Positions 1 through 8,380 are shown, counted from the stretch's first letter. The stretch: 32,705 bases of DNA from an uncultured Alistipes sp. (GCA_900544195.1 UQUJ01000035.1:1-32705), one strand, 5' to 3'. Notes: generated by a model from the letters alone, not told the origin. Translations and numbers: made by a program.

Positions 1-28
1 CTCTGATAATAAGGATACTTACAAGGGC

Positions 29-166
29 GTGTCAACTTTTGAAAAAGAAATCCCTGAAAAAAGTTGAAAAATGTCTACTTTTGTAAAACAAGACGACGTG
101 AAAATATCATGTGTGTCTACTTTCAAAAACAACATGTAACGAAATAATCTTTTCGTGTCTACTTCT
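29..166. repeat. Four degenerate repeats with an exact 42-bp period
   Basis: A 12-base core, consensus GTGTCTACTTTT, starts at 29, 71, 113 and 155, so the spacing is exactly 42 bp three times. The cores differ at one to three positions: the first has CAAC for CTAC, and the last two vary at the 3' end. The 30 bases between cores are A-rich but much less conserved. Because 42 is a multiple of three, the cores stay in one reading frame, but that frame contains stops. The tract lies directly upstream of the DUF4143 ATPase gene and may extend beyond the left window edge. Its function is unknown; a recombination substrate or a protein-binding array are both possible. Confidence 0.7.
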
Positions 167-231
167 CGCGCGCAGTGCAACATAGAGGTTTGTAAATAAT
201 GAAATAAGCTGAAAAGTGTTGAATACGTTTG

Positions 232-288
232 GAAAGTCGCTTGGAAAAATGTAGCTTTGCAGCGAAAAGTCGCTTGAAAAAGTGTAAC
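232..288 (+). repeat. Imperfect 33-bp direct duplication before the ATPase start
   Basis: The word AAGTCGCTTGGAAAAATGTA at about 234 recurs 33 bp later as AAGTCGCTTGAAAAAGTGTA. Read in frame with the ATPase gene it would encode an 11-residue repeat (SRLEKC then SRLKKC). It resembles the GAAAAATGT-type words of the 42-bp tract upstream and may be a younger member of the same family. Confidence 0.55.
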
Positions 289-1629
289 ATGCTCAAACGT
301 AAGATTGAAACCGTCCTTCAGGACTGGAAAAAGAACCCTTCAAGGAAGCCCCTCGTCATCAAAGGTGTCCGTCAATGTGGGAAGACTTTCTCCGTGCTGC
401 GTTTTGCCGAGGAGAACTATGCGCACAACGTCTATATTGACTTCTATGAGATGGAGGAAGCCAAGGCCGCTTTCCGTGGCTCCAAGAAAGTGGATGACAT
501 TGTGATGTATCTCACCGCCATGATTCCGGGTGCCACGTTTGTTCCCGGAGAGACCTGCCTTATCCTTGACGAACTGCAGGAGTGCCCGGAGGCGCGCACC
601 GCCTTGAAGTTCTTCAAGACTGACGGTCGGTACGATGTCATCTGCACCGGCTCCTTGCTGGGTGTCAGCGGCTACGGAACCAAGAAAAAGAAGAAAGACC
701 AGGAGAAGGGCACGTCAGTCCCGGTGGGTTACGAGACCATCGTGGACATGAACCCGCTGGACTTTGAGGAATTCCTGTGGGCAAACGGCATCACGCCGGA
801 GATCATCGACTTTCTCCACGAGTGCCTGAAGAAGGAAGTCCCCGTCCCCGAGGCCATCCACAACCGGATGAATGACCTCTTCCTGCAGTACATCGTCGTT
901 GGCGGTATGCCTGAGGCTGTGGGTACCTTCCTGCAGAACCACGACATCGGCCAAGTCCTGCAGGTCCAGCGCAACATTGTGGACGAGTACAAGGACGATA
1001 TGGTTAAGTATGCCGACGATGCGGACAAACCCAAGATCCGCGAATGCTTCGAATCCATCCCCCGCCAGCTGGCCAAGGAGAACAAGAAGTTCCAGTATGC
1101 GACCATCCGCAAGGGAGCCCGCTCATCGGAGTATCTGGGGAGCCTTCAGTGGATAGAGGAGGCCGGCATCATCTCCAGATGCTACAATCTCACTCAGACT
1201 GAGCTGCCACTGGACGGCAATGCGGAAGACGATGTCTTCAAGGTTTATATGCGGGACTCCGGCCTGTTCCTCTCCATGCTAGAGCAAGGCACACAGTCTG
1301 ATGTCCTGCAGGGAAACCTTATCGGTTACAAGGGTTCCATCTTTGAGAACATCATCGCAGACGTTTTCTCCAAGATGGGCCGGGACCTGTACTACTATCA
1401 CAAGGAGTCCGGGTTGGAGGTCGATTTCCTGATGCGCTACAAGGGACAGATTACCCTCGTCGAGGTCAAGTCCACCACGGGCAACATCAAGAGCACAAAA
1501 ACCATCTTGAAGAATAAAAACGTCTATCACGTGAACAGCGCCATCAAGCTGGGCAGGTACAATGTCGGACGCGATGGCGAGACGCTTACCCTGCCGTTAT
1601 ATATGGCATTCCTGCTCACGGCGTATTGA
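289..1629 (+). CDS. AAA ATPase with DUF4143 C-terminal domain
   Basis: This is a member of the large Bacteroidales ATP-binding protein family (AAA_14 plus DUF4143, COG1373). The ATPase half has a P-loop GVRQCGKT about 26 residues in and a Walker B strand LILDELQE. The C-terminal half ends in a restriction-endonuclease-like motif, EVDF followed about a dozen residues later by LVEVKS, matching the D...ExK pattern of that fold. The ATG at 289 is preferred. An upstream TTG at 229 would only add 20 residues encoded by the 33-bp duplication. The gene stands alone with no operon partner and contains none of the TGAATAT words common in the core region, which fits an accessory, transferred gene. The cellular role of this family is not established. 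The family call is firm. Confidence 0.9.
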   Translation: MLKRKIETVLQDWKKNPSRKPLVIKGVRQCGKTFSVLRFAEENYAHNVYIDFYEMEEAKAAFRGSKKVDDIVMYLTAMIPGATFVPGETCLILDELQECPEARTALKFFKTDGRYDVICTGSLLGVSGYGTKKKKKDQEKGTSVPVGYETIVDMNPLDFEEFLWANGITPEIIDFLHECLKKEVPVPEAIHNRMNDLFLQYIVVGGMPEAVGTFLQNHDIGQVLQVQRNIVDEYKDDMVKYADDADKPKIRECFESIPRQLAKENKKFQYATIRKGARSSEYLGSLQWIEEAGIISRCYNLTQTELPLDGNAEDDVFKVYMRDSGLFLSMLEQGTQSDVLQGNLIGYKGSIFENIIADVFSKMGRDLYYYHKESGLEVDFLMRYKGQITLVEVKSTTGNIKSTKTILKNKNVYHVNSAIKLGRYNVGRDGETLTLPLYMAFLLTAY

Positions 1630-1658
1630 TCAGGTCTGCACAATAGCAAAAAAAGTCG

Positions 1659-1666
1659 TAACTTAG
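1659..1666 (+). promoter_or_regulatory. Possible -7 element for a short transcript
   Basis: TAACTTAG differs at one position from the Bacteroidetes -7 consensus TAnnTTTG. It lies just after the ATPase stop and could start a transcript of about 300 nt ending at the hairpin at 1929-1974. No clear -33 element is seen. Confidence 0.25.
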
Positions 1667-1819
1667 CAGTCGTGGCCTGATGCCAGGCTGCATTTGTTAA
1701 CACCGGGTGCGTTTCCGCCCCAAAGCGGGGACAAAGCTGAAAATGTTAAATGCTGTTAAAGTCAACATCAGACTTAAATAATCTTCTCAAAATGAACAGG
1801 CCTATATAGCATCCGCACA

Positions 1820-1909
1820 ATGAAATGCCAGAGCAAGACAATCCTCAAGCAGAAAGCAGTCGAAGGTGGTGGATTCGCGATCTCGTTCGAAGAAGCCAGT
1901 GGACGATAA
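1820..1909 (+). CDS. Possible 29-residue peptide ORF
   Basis: An ATG-initiated frame encodes 29 residues beginning MKCQSKTILKQK and ending AISFEEASGR, with a TAA stop. It lies between a weak promoter-like element and a strong terminator-like hairpin. The sequence VEGGGFAISFEEASG looks compositionally protein-like, and could be a real peptide or the N-terminal remnant of a larger gene. I do not recognise a family. The gap 1630-2037 otherwise holds only short hairpin-forming sequence, for example GCCTG-ATGC-CAGGC near 1676. Confidence 0.2.
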   Translation: MKCQSKTILKQKAVEGGGFAISFEEASGR

Positions 1910-1928
1910 CCAGCTGACTGCCAAGTAG

Positions 1929-1974
1929 ATAATAAACCGTCTTTGGTTCATCCAAACCAAAGACGGTTTATTAT
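1929..1974. terminator. Perfect 20-bp hairpin, bidirectional terminator
   Basis: The arms 1929-1948 and 1955-1974 are perfectly complementary (core AAACCGTCTTTGGTT) with a 6-base loop. Each strand ends in an A/T-rich stretch. It lies between convergent units: the ATPase or small ORF on the plus strand and the lipoprotein gene on the minus strand. It therefore probably terminates both. Confidence 0.8.
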
Positions 1975-2037
1975 TTCCCTGATATTAAGCTTATTACCAA
2001 TCACGATGTTTGCCAAAAGCAGACTTGTGATTGTCGC

Positions 2038-3318
2038 TTATGCCTTCGTGAAGTTGAGGGCGATCTCGAACTCGGTTGTGGCATTCCAAAGAGTCGCCAG
2101 ATCAGAAGGCTTCTCAAGACCAAGGAATCCCATAACCCCCTTTATTTTCCGGGCGGTTTCATTTTCCGCCTGAACCAACTGCTCAAGAAGGACATCAATT
2201 TTAGGAAGTGCCGGAAGAAGAGCTTTTACGATCGGGTCGCAAAGGGCCTTGTCCACGTAGATTCTCAGACTGTCACCATCCAGTGAATATTTCAGCTCGA
2301 CTCCTCTCTGAAGAATCTTCTGAAGTTCCGCATTAAGAGCGTCCACATCCACTCCAAATTCCTTGAGTTGTGCCAGAATCTCCATGATTGAGGAGAGATC
2401 TATTCCGGAAGCATCCGATCTGACGGTCTCCGACTCCGCGGCTTCAATGATAGCGGCAACATTAGGAACAACGAAGAGTGAGTTTCCTGTAGCATACCAG
2501 AATGCGAGGTTGGCTTTAGGTGACTCCAGCCAATCAGTATGATTTTTTGGTTTGTAATAGTAGTATCCATCTGATGATGGAGGGAAGAATAAGGAAAATG
2601 CTCCCGCCAGACTATCATCTACTCCCAAATCGGGCCAGTAACGGGCCATGATATTGCCTGTCTCGTCAAATGTGACCTGATCGAACACCTCTGTCAGAAC
2701 ACAGTTCCCGAAGTGATTGAGATAGGGAACATGAGATAAAAGCGTTTCACCTAACCCACCAGATATTTTCCATTTGAACTGTATCGGAGAGAGATCATTT
2801 GGATCCATACACTTATCTTCAATGTACCTGCTCTTGCGGACAATGTTCCAGCTTCCGATCAATGGAGCCGAATCCCCTTGAACCTGAGTCGCGACAGTCA
2901 CTTTGACCGCACCGTCAAGAGTGATGGATCCATCAACATTGAAAGCATAACAAGGATTTTCATCCGTACTGCGCAGAGTGGCAGCAATTGATGGCGGAGT
3001 TGACACGATGGCCGTACCCTTGAACGCGAAAGAATCATCTGACTTCTTAAGAAGATCCACACTCACCTTCACGTCATTGTAACCTGGCACGACTCCTGTC
3101 AATGTAAGAGTGGCTGCATCATCGCTGTCCGCCACCAACTGAACATTTCCATAGTTACAAGGTATATCATTGACCGAGATTGCGGCTTTTCCGCTTTCCA
3201 CAGAGATCTGCCCGACAGGCAGTTGTTTCCAAGTGTCGTCAGCCTTGTCCTTCTGGCAGGCTGTCATGGCAAAGATGGAGACCAGAATGGCCATCATGCC
3301 CAAGAGTCTAGTTTTCAT
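2038..3318 (-). CDS. Surface lipoprotein, DUF4925-like
   Basis: The product is a lipoprotein of about 426 residues. The start at 3318 is chosen because it gives a clean signal peptide, MKTRLLGMMAILVSIFAMTAC, with a lipobox ending AMTAC. An upstream in-frame extension to 3429 has no signal-like character. The cysteine is followed by QKDKADD, a charged stretch resembling the Bacteroidetes lipoprotein export signal, so surface display is likely. The N-terminal third is a beta-rich domain. The middle contains SWNIVRKSRYIED, resembling lipocalin-like domains of Bacteroides lipoproteins. The C-terminal part is helical. The overall pattern resembles DUF4925 proteins, whose role is unknown. It lies downstream of the CNNM gene with a 107-bp gap, so cotranscription is uncertain. 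Confidence 0.75.
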   Translation of the reverse strand: MKTRLLGMMAILVSIFAMTACQKDKADDTWKQLPVGQISVESGKAAISVNDIPCNYGNVQLVADSDDAATLTLTGVVPGYNDVKVSVDLLKKSDDSFAFKGTAIVSTPPSIAATLRSTDENPCYAFNVDGSITLDGAVKVTVATQVQGDSAPLIGSWNIVRKSRYIEDKCMDPNDLSPIQFKWKISGGLGETLLSHVPYLNHFGNCVLTEVFDQVTFDETGNIMARYWPDLGVDDSLAGAFSLFFPPSSDGYYYYKPKNHTDWLESPKANLAFWYATGNSLFVVPNVAAIIEAAESETVRSDASGIDLSSIMEILAQLKEFGVDVDALNAELQKILQRGVELKYSLDGDSLRIYVDKALCDPIVKALLPALPKIDVLLEQLVQAENETARKIKGVMGFLGLEKPSDLATLWNATTEFEIALNFTKA

Positions 3319-3425
3319 ATTCATCAGTTTTAAAATATATCCAATTACAAATAACCATCCTTTAGCTAAAAGATCAATATGGCAAGCCTCAAAACGTCGC
3401 GATTGCAAGACGGTTCCGCACACTA

Positions 3426-4499
3426 TCAAGCTTGGCTTTTGTCATCCTCCTTAGGAAGGACAATGGTGCGGAAGCGCTTCTGACGACGCTCCCAACGCTC
3501 ACGCGCGAACTGCTGCATGTCTGTGGCCTGGTCGTTCTCGTCGATGATCTCAAGACCGAGGATCGTCTCGATGATGTCCTCAAGGGTGATTATGCCCTGG
3601 AAACAACCATATTCATCAATGATGAGACCGATCTGCTCGTGCTTCTTGAGCAGTTCCTCCCAGATGTGACCGCAGGAGTCCTCCTCCGTGAAGAAAGAGA
3701 TCGGACGTTTCAGTTCCACAAGACGCTTGTCGAACTCATCATCTGCCAGTCCCTCAAGTGCGTCACTCAGAAGAATATAGCCGGTGATATATTCAGGAGA
3801 ATCCCCATAGACCGGGATTCTGGAGAAATGCAGATAAGTATCGTTTTTGTAGAAATTCTTCAGAGACATGTTCTCCTGAGCCGTCATCGCCACGATTCTC
3901 GGGGTCATCACATCGCAGGCCTTGACATTGTCCAGTTTCATGATGTTCTGGATGACCTTGTTCTCGTCGGAATCGATCACGCCTTCCTCAGCCCCGATGT
4001 TCGCCATCGCCGTCACTTCTTCCCTGCTGACGGTAGCCTCGTCCTCGTCCTTGGTCATCAGATTGGTGATCAAGCGGATCATGATCACAAGCGGCCACAT
4101 CAGGACAGACAGAAACGAGATGGCCGATGTCACAAAGCCCATTAGGTTCTTCCAATAGGATGTTCCGATGGTCTTAGGAACAATCTCGGAGAACACCAGC
4201 ACAAGCAGCGTTGTCATAGCCGAGATGATTCCGAACCAAGTGCTTCCGAACAGAATAGTAGCCTGTCGGCCCACCGCCGCGGCGCCCAAGGTGTTGGCGA
4301 TGGTGTTCAAAGAAAGAATCGCAGCCAGAGCCCTGTCCGGATCCGATTTGAATTTAAGGAACTTCTCCGCAGGCCTGTACCCTTGCTCCTTCCTCATCGT
4401 GATGTAAGAGATCGGCGTCGACATCAACACCGACTCCAGAAGCGAACAAAGGAACGACACTCCCAGCGTCCCCAGCATATAAACTATAAGCAGAGCCAT
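3426..4499 (-). CDS. CNNM/CBS-domain membrane protein (hemolysin C-like)
   Basis: The product is a 357-residue integral membrane protein of the CNNM (DUF21) plus paired-CBS family, sometimes called hemolysin- or CorC-like and implicated in Mg2+/Co2+ handling. Residues 1-140 hold the hydrophobic CNNM core with the family signatures SLLESVLMST and LVFSEIVPKTIG. The linker EEGVIDSDENKVIQNIM and the motif DVMTPR introduce the CBS pair at about residues 190-320, with the second CBS marked by GIITLEDIIETILG. The C-terminal CorC_HlyC domain is missing, so this is the short form of the family. A promoter with TATATTTG lies just upstream. The transported ion cannot be told from sequence. Confidence 0.93.
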   Translation of the reverse strand: MALLIVYMLGTLGVSFLCSLLESVLMSTPISYITMRKEQGYRPAEKFLKFKSDPDRALAAILSLNTIANTLGAAAVGRQATILFGSTWFGIISAMTTLLVLVFSEIVPKTIGTSYWKNLMGFVTSAISFLSVLMWPLVIMIRLITNLMTKDEDEATVSREEVTAMANIGAEEGVIDSDENKVIQNIMKLDNVKACDVMTPRIVAMTAQENMSLKNFYKNDTYLHFSRIPVYGDSPEYITGYILLSDALEGLADDEFDKRLVELKRPISFFTEEDSCGHIWEELLKKHEQIGLIIDEYGCFQGIITLEDIIETILGLEIIDENDQATDMQQFARERWERRQKRFRTIVLPKEDDKSQA

Positions 4500-4521
4500 A
4501 TAGGTTTTCAGTTAATTCGTA

Positions 4522-4555
4522 CAAATATAGCACAATTTTCAACTTTCCTACCAAA
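4522..4555 (-). promoter_or_regulatory. Promoter of the CNNM gene
   Basis: Reading the minus strand, TTTG (4555-4552) is followed after 22 bases by TATATTTG (4529-4522), which matches the Bacteroidetes -33/-7 pattern. The predicted start of transcription is close to 4515, leaving a very short leader before the ATG at 4499. Confidence 0.6.
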
Positions 4556-4697
4556 ATACTGACACTCCCCTCGCAAAAATCCAGAATGATTGCAAGCAAC
4601 ATTCGTTTCCAGTCTGAGTTCACATCACACCTCATTACCGCAAAAAACACATTCATTTTACAAAATCCTTTCATCCTCATCACAAACAGAACTGCCT

Positions 4698-4889
4698 TCA
4701 AAGGCCACAAGGCTGAAAATCTACCGCCACGCCATCGTACTTTTTCAGACACTTCGCGCTCCCAAAGCACTCAGTGACACAATGGGCTGAAAGTATTTCG
4801 TAAATCATGTCACAGCACCTGCATTTGTTCCTTTCCTCGAATCCGCCATCCATACGAATCAGAATCTCAATCACTTCATCAACAGGCAT
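4698..4889 (-). CDS. Possible cysteine-rich 63-residue protein
   Basis: The 559-bp gap between the CNNM and TonB-receptor genes holds one frame that could be coding. From an ATG at 4889 it gives 63 residues beginning MPVDEVIEILIRMDGGFEER, with six cysteines, including a CRCC cluster and later C-x3-C spacings. The frame stays open further upstream but runs into the terminator of the TonB-receptor gene, so the longer start is rejected. I recognise no family. Other frames in 4560-4960 look random, and no RNA gene is seen there. It may be a gene remnant. Confidence 0.25.
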   Translation of the reverse strand: MPVDEVIEILIRMDGGFEERNKCRCCDMIYEILSAHCVTECFGSAKCLKKYDGVAVDFQPCGL

Positions 4890-4964
4890 ATTATTATTGC
4901 ATCCACGCACAGTATGCATAGTCAGGATTGTCACTTGAAGCTGCTCTGAAAAGTCAATATATTC

Positions 4965-5006
4965 AAAAAAAAGCACCCGCGCCGCATGTGAGGGCGGAAC
5001 GGGTGC
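4965..5006 (-). terminator. Rho-independent terminator of the TonB-receptor gene
   Basis: On the minus strand GCACCCG (5006-5000) pairs with CGGGTGC (4979-4973) and is followed by a run of eight T (4972-4965). It lies about 50 bp after the TonB-receptor stop codon. Confidence 0.85.
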
Positions 5007-5058
5007 CGGTATTTGTCATGTTCGTTGTTTGCCCGGTTAAGGGACTACGGAAAGTCGC

Positions 5059-7440
5059 TTAGAACTTAAGGGTGATGCGTCCCAATGCTGTGGTGCCGGA
5101 CATCGGGACGAAGCCGAGCTGGTAGTAGCGGTTGGAGTCCGGATGGCCATCAGACTCGCTGATGGCGGAATATACCCAGCCGGAGGTGGCCACATGGGCG
5201 TTGAATATGTTGTTGACATCAAGGCCGAAGGTGATCTCCCTGAGGAAGCCACGGAGCTTGACCGGATAGCTGAAGCTGACTCCCGACAGTGAATATGCAG
5301 GGAGGGAGCGATCCTTGTTCTGCGTGTTGTCAAGGTACTGGCGGCTCACGAAGGAAGTGTGCCAGATCGCCTGGACACCCTTGACCTTGAACACGGCGAA
5401 TCCGTTGACGATGGCTGACGGGGAGAACGCCAGCGTAGAGTTGTCGTAGTGGATTTTCCTTATGCCGGTCTCCTTGTTGCCCCAGTCTTCCACAACCTCG
5501 TCAAAGTCCTTGATCTTATTGGAGCTGAGGGCTGCATTGGCCTCAAGAGTCAGCCATCTGGCGGCGTCTACAGAAGCCGTTAGCTCGACACCGGCACGGT
5601 AGGAGTCCTTTATGTTGGTGGTCAGACTCTCGCCGATTTCGCTCTGCATTCCTGTCTGGACAAACTGGTCCACATAATCCATGAAATAGAGGTTGGCGCC
5701 GGCGCGGAAGACCGAGCCTGAATACTGATAGCCTAACTCATAGTCATTCACGTGCTCCGCCTTAGGGAACGGATAGTTGTAGTTGTCCGTGAAGTTGTTG
5801 CGCTCCGGCTCACGGTTGCTCATGGCAAAGGAAGCGTAGGCCCTATGGTTGCCGGCCTTATAGCTGACACCTACCTTCGGATTGAAGAAATTGTAGGTCT
5901 CGTTGATGTCCAGACGCTGATTCTCGTAGGTACCGTCCTTCTGTTTGACGAACTTGTCGTTGATGCCATCCGTTGTGTAGCGAACGTGCCTGTACTGAAG
6001 GTCAGCGAACACTGTGAAATGCTCGCCGAACTGCTTGGAGGCCTTGACGAATGCGCTGTAGTCATCCTTTCTGGCATCGGAGTCATAATAGGTGTAGCGA
6101 CCGTTGTCGAAGTCAGTGTCGTTCAAGCCGGCAAGTCCAGGATAATGATTGACCACATCTTTGTTTGACACATAAGTGAGATAACCAAAATGGTTGCCCC
6201 AGAACATCTGACCGGTGAGGCCTCCGATGACATCCCATCCATTATTGTTGTAATTGATGTTATAGACAACGCCTGCCGCATTCTGTGACAGCCCCTTCTG
6301 ACGGATGAAGTCCGACCTTACAGGTTTTCCCTTCTCATTCACCATATCGAAACCAAACTTGGAAACCTTGTTGTCCGGCCTGAACTCATCGTAGTAGCCA
6401 TAACCGTAGGTGTAATGAAGCGAAAGGGTGGTCTTCAGATTCTCGCTGATGTCCCACGCAGCGGAAAGAATGTTATGGTCCTGCCAGAAGTTGTCCGTGG
6501 TCTTCGGCCAGTAGGAGCCGTCATTCAAAGTGTAGCGGGCGGTCTCGTAGGTTTTCGGATCCATAGATTCATAAAGCGAGTTGAACTTCCCCAGACCTAC
6601 GCGGTACATGTCGGCGTAAGTCTTGATACCGGTATTCTTGCCGTAGGTGCCGTCCATTATGGAAAGATCGTCGGTGCCGGCGGTAACGCCGTTCCAAGCC
6701 TGGCCGGTATGCTCATAGTTGCCGATGTTCCGGTAGCGGACGATGAAGTCCCTTCCGATCCAGTTCAGCCCTGCGTACCAAGAGCCGGATTTCCCTGCGG
6801 TGCCGTGGACATAGCCGTCAGTGCCGGTTGTGTGGAATGCGGCATCGGCCACAAAATGATTGCCGAGCAGCCCTGTGGACATCGAGAAGCCGGTGTTGTA
6901 CGTGTTGTAGCTGCCGTAGGAGGCGTTCAGTTCCACGAACGGATCGTAGGACGGAGCCTTTGTACGAAGAGCGACAGAGCCGCCGAACGCGCCGTCACCG
7001 TTGGTTGAGGAACCCACACCACGCTGGATCTGAGCACTTTCCAAAATGGCGGAATAACTGTTCATATTCGCCCAGAAGACGCACTGATCCTCTGGAGAGT
7101 TGAGCGGCACACCGTCGATCGTGACATTGATCCTGGAATCCCCCGCCCCTCTGATACGCATGTATGCCGTACCGGTACCGAGACCGTTCTCACTCCAGGA
7201 AAGCACACCCGGAGTCGTGGAAAAGAGGAACGGAAGTTCCTTGCCGGTCCCTGAAAAGTTCTGAAGAGCCTTGCGGTCAACGTTCGCCACCGCATAAGGG
7301 GCGTTCTTCTGCGCGCGGACACCTCTTACAATGGCCTCATTGAGAATCTCGGCCTTTGTGGTGTCCGGCTGGCTTTGAGCGTTCAAAGCCTGTGGAGTCA
7401 TCGCGGCAAGTGCCGCTGATACAAATAAAAAACCTCGCAT
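5059..7440 (-). CDS. TonB-dependent outer-membrane receptor, probable thiamin uptake
   Basis: The product is a 793-residue outer-membrane receptor. The signal peptide is MRGFLFVSAALAAMTPQALNAQ. A plug domain follows at about residues 50-160, with YMRIRGAG, VTIDGVPLN and the conserved GDGAFGGSVALRT. A 22-strand-type barrel ends in the terminal phenylalanine of GRITLKF. There is no SusD partner and no SusC N-terminal carboxypeptidase-like repeat. Substrate is inferred from regulation: a TPP riboswitch sits in the 5' leader, and TPP-controlled TonB receptors in Bacteroidetes are known or predicted thiamin transporters. A strong terminator follows, so the receptor ends its transcription unit. No inner-membrane thiamin transporter or thiamin kinase gene is present in this window. 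Confidence 0.9.
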   Translation of the reverse strand: MRGFLFVSAALAAMTPQALNAQSQPDTTKAEILNEAIVRGVRAQKNAPYAVANVDRKALQNFSGTGKELPFLFSTTPGVLSWSENGLGTGTAYMRIRGAGDSRINVTIDGVPLNSPEDQCVFWANMNSYSAILESAQIQRGVGSSTNGDGAFGGSVALRTKAPSYDPFVELNASYGSYNTYNTGFSMSTGLLGNHFVADAAFHTTGTDGYVHGTAGKSGSWYAGLNWIGRDFIVRYRNIGNYEHTGQAWNGVTAGTDDLSIMDGTYGKNTGIKTYADMYRVGLGKFNSLYESMDPKTYETARYTLNDGSYWPKTTDNFWQDHNILSAAWDISENLKTTLSLHYTYGYGYYDEFRPDNKVSKFGFDMVNEKGKPVRSDFIRQKGLSQNAAGVVYNINYNNNGWDVIGGLTGQMFWGNHFGYLTYVSNKDVVNHYPGLAGLNDTDFDNGRYTYYDSDARKDDYSAFVKASKQFGEHFTVFADLQYRHVRYTTDGINDKFVKQKDGTYENQRLDINETYNFFNPKVGVSYKAGNHRAYASFAMSNREPERNNFTDNYNYPFPKAEHVNDYELGYQYSGSVFRAGANLYFMDYVDQFVQTGMQSEIGESLTTNIKDSYRAGVELTASVDAARWLTLEANAALSSNKIKDFDEVVEDWGNKETGIRKIHYDNSTLAFSPSAIVNGFAVFKVKGVQAIWHTSFVSRQYLDNTQNKDRSLPAYSLSGVSFSYPVKLRGFLREITFGLDVNNIFNAHVATSGWVYSAISESDGHPDSNRYYQLGFVPMSGTTALGRITLKF

Positions 7441-7493
7441 AATGTTTTGAATATTAATGCAAGGGGCTGCCGGTTACGGCAATCTGAGACATC

Positions 7494-7571
7494 GCTTCCC
7501 TTCGGCGGCATTATCCGCATCAGGTTCATTGGGTATGATCTCAACCGGGCGACACGCCCAGTACCCCCGCT
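7494..7571 (-). promoter_or_regulatory. TPP (thi-box) riboswitch
   Basis: On the minus strand the conserved thi-box elements appear in order: GCGGGGGTAC, then GTTGAGATCATACCC, then GAACCTGATGCGGATAATGC, and finally CGAAGGGAAGC. This matches the TPP aptamer. A short hairpin (TGCCG/CGGCA around 7467-7480) lies between the aptamer and the receptor ATG and could be part of the expression platform. The aptamer begins about 15 bases after the stop codon of the preceding gene. Confidence 0.95.
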
Positions 7572-7585
7572 TGTTATAGTATTTC

Positions 7586-8362
7586 TTATTTTTTCTCCAC
7601 CAGACGCACCTCGTAGAGCCGCTTCCAGCACTTGCCGGTAAGGTAAATCTTACCGTCTTTCGGATTGTAGGCGATTCCGTTCAGCACATCCGTGTTGGCA
7701 TCCCGCAAAGACCTGGGCAGAAGTCCGCTGCAATCAACTGTCCCCTCGACCGTTCCGTCGGAAGGATTGATGATCACTATCATGTCCGTCATATAGACAT
7801 TAGCCCAAATCTTTCCGTCAATCCATTCAAGCTCGTTCAGCATCTGCACCGGCCGCCCGTTCATCTTGACAGTCAGCACTTTCTGCTGCTTGAACTTGTC
7901 ATCCATAAAATACAGCCTGGCCGATCCATCAGAAGCTATCAGACTCTTCCCGTCAGTAGTCAGTCCCCACCCCTCACGCGGATAACTCCATGTCGATTTG
8001 TAGGCGAGAGTCTTTGCGTCATAGACAAATGCGACCTTATTCAACCAAGTAAGTATAAATATGTTACCGTTCAATTCAACAGAACCTTCGAGGAAATATT
8101 TCTTGTCGAAATCGAACCTCTTCAAAGCCTTTCCTGTCGCCAGATCGACCTTGCGGAGAGTCGATTCACCATATTGCCCGGTGGTCTCGATCATTTCCCC
8201 GTCCAGGAAGAAAAGCCCCTGCGTGAACGAAGTCTCATCGTGAATATATTCCTTGACAACCTGAACCTTGTACTGACGGACCTTGGCATCGGCGCAAGAG
8301 GAGGAGAACAGCGCCAGCAAGGCCAACGCCGTTCCTATGAATATATTAACGAATCTCTTCAT
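7586..8362 (-). CDS. Glutaminyl-peptide cyclotransferase, lipoprotein
   Basis: The product is about 258 residues and belongs to the plant/bacterial-type glutaminyl cyclase family (Glu_cyclase_2), a five-bladed propeller that converts N-terminal glutamine to pyroglutamate. Family signatures are present: DETSFTQGLFF near the N-terminus, TGQYGESTLRKVD, YPREGWGLTTDGKSL, LNELEWIDGKIWANVY, and VLNGIAYNP near the end. The start at 8362 (MKRFVNIFIG) gives a lipoprotein signal with lipobox FSSSC. ATGs at 8371 and 8374 and a TTG at 8380 are alternatives. The gene lies 132 bp downstream of pyrG and immediately upstream of the TPP riboswitch. The product probably works in the periplasm or at the outer membrane. 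Its peptide substrates are unknown. Confidence 0.88.
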   Translation of the reverse strand: MKRFVNIFIGTALALLALFSSSCADAKVRQYKVQVVKEYIHDETSFTQGLFFLDGEMIETTGQYGESTLRKVDLATGKALKRFDFDKKYFLEGSVELNGNIFILTWLNKVAFVYDAKTLAYKSTWSYPREGWGLTTDGKSLIASDGSARLYFMDDKFKQQKVLTVKMNGRPVQMLNELEWIDGKIWANVYMTDMIVIINPSDGTVEGTVDCSGLLPRSLRDANTDVLNGIAYNPKDGKIYLTGKCWKRLYEVRLVEKK

Positions 8363-8380
8363 TGCATTCATCATGTTCAA

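Noticed and set aside
29..166. CRISPR array
   Set aside because: The cores are only 12 bases, they vary, the intervals share A-rich composition, and no cas genes are near.
229..288. Start of the ATPase gene at the TTG at 229
   Set aside because: The extra 20 residues are just the translated 33-bp duplication; the ATG at 289 fits the family N-terminus.
2159..3429. Longer start of the lipoprotein gene at 3429
   Set aside because: It would bury the clear lipoprotein signal peptide that starts at 3318.
4500..5058. tRNA or other structured RNA in the gap
   Set aside because: No cloverleaf or conserved RNA core was visible; only the terminator hairpin stands out.
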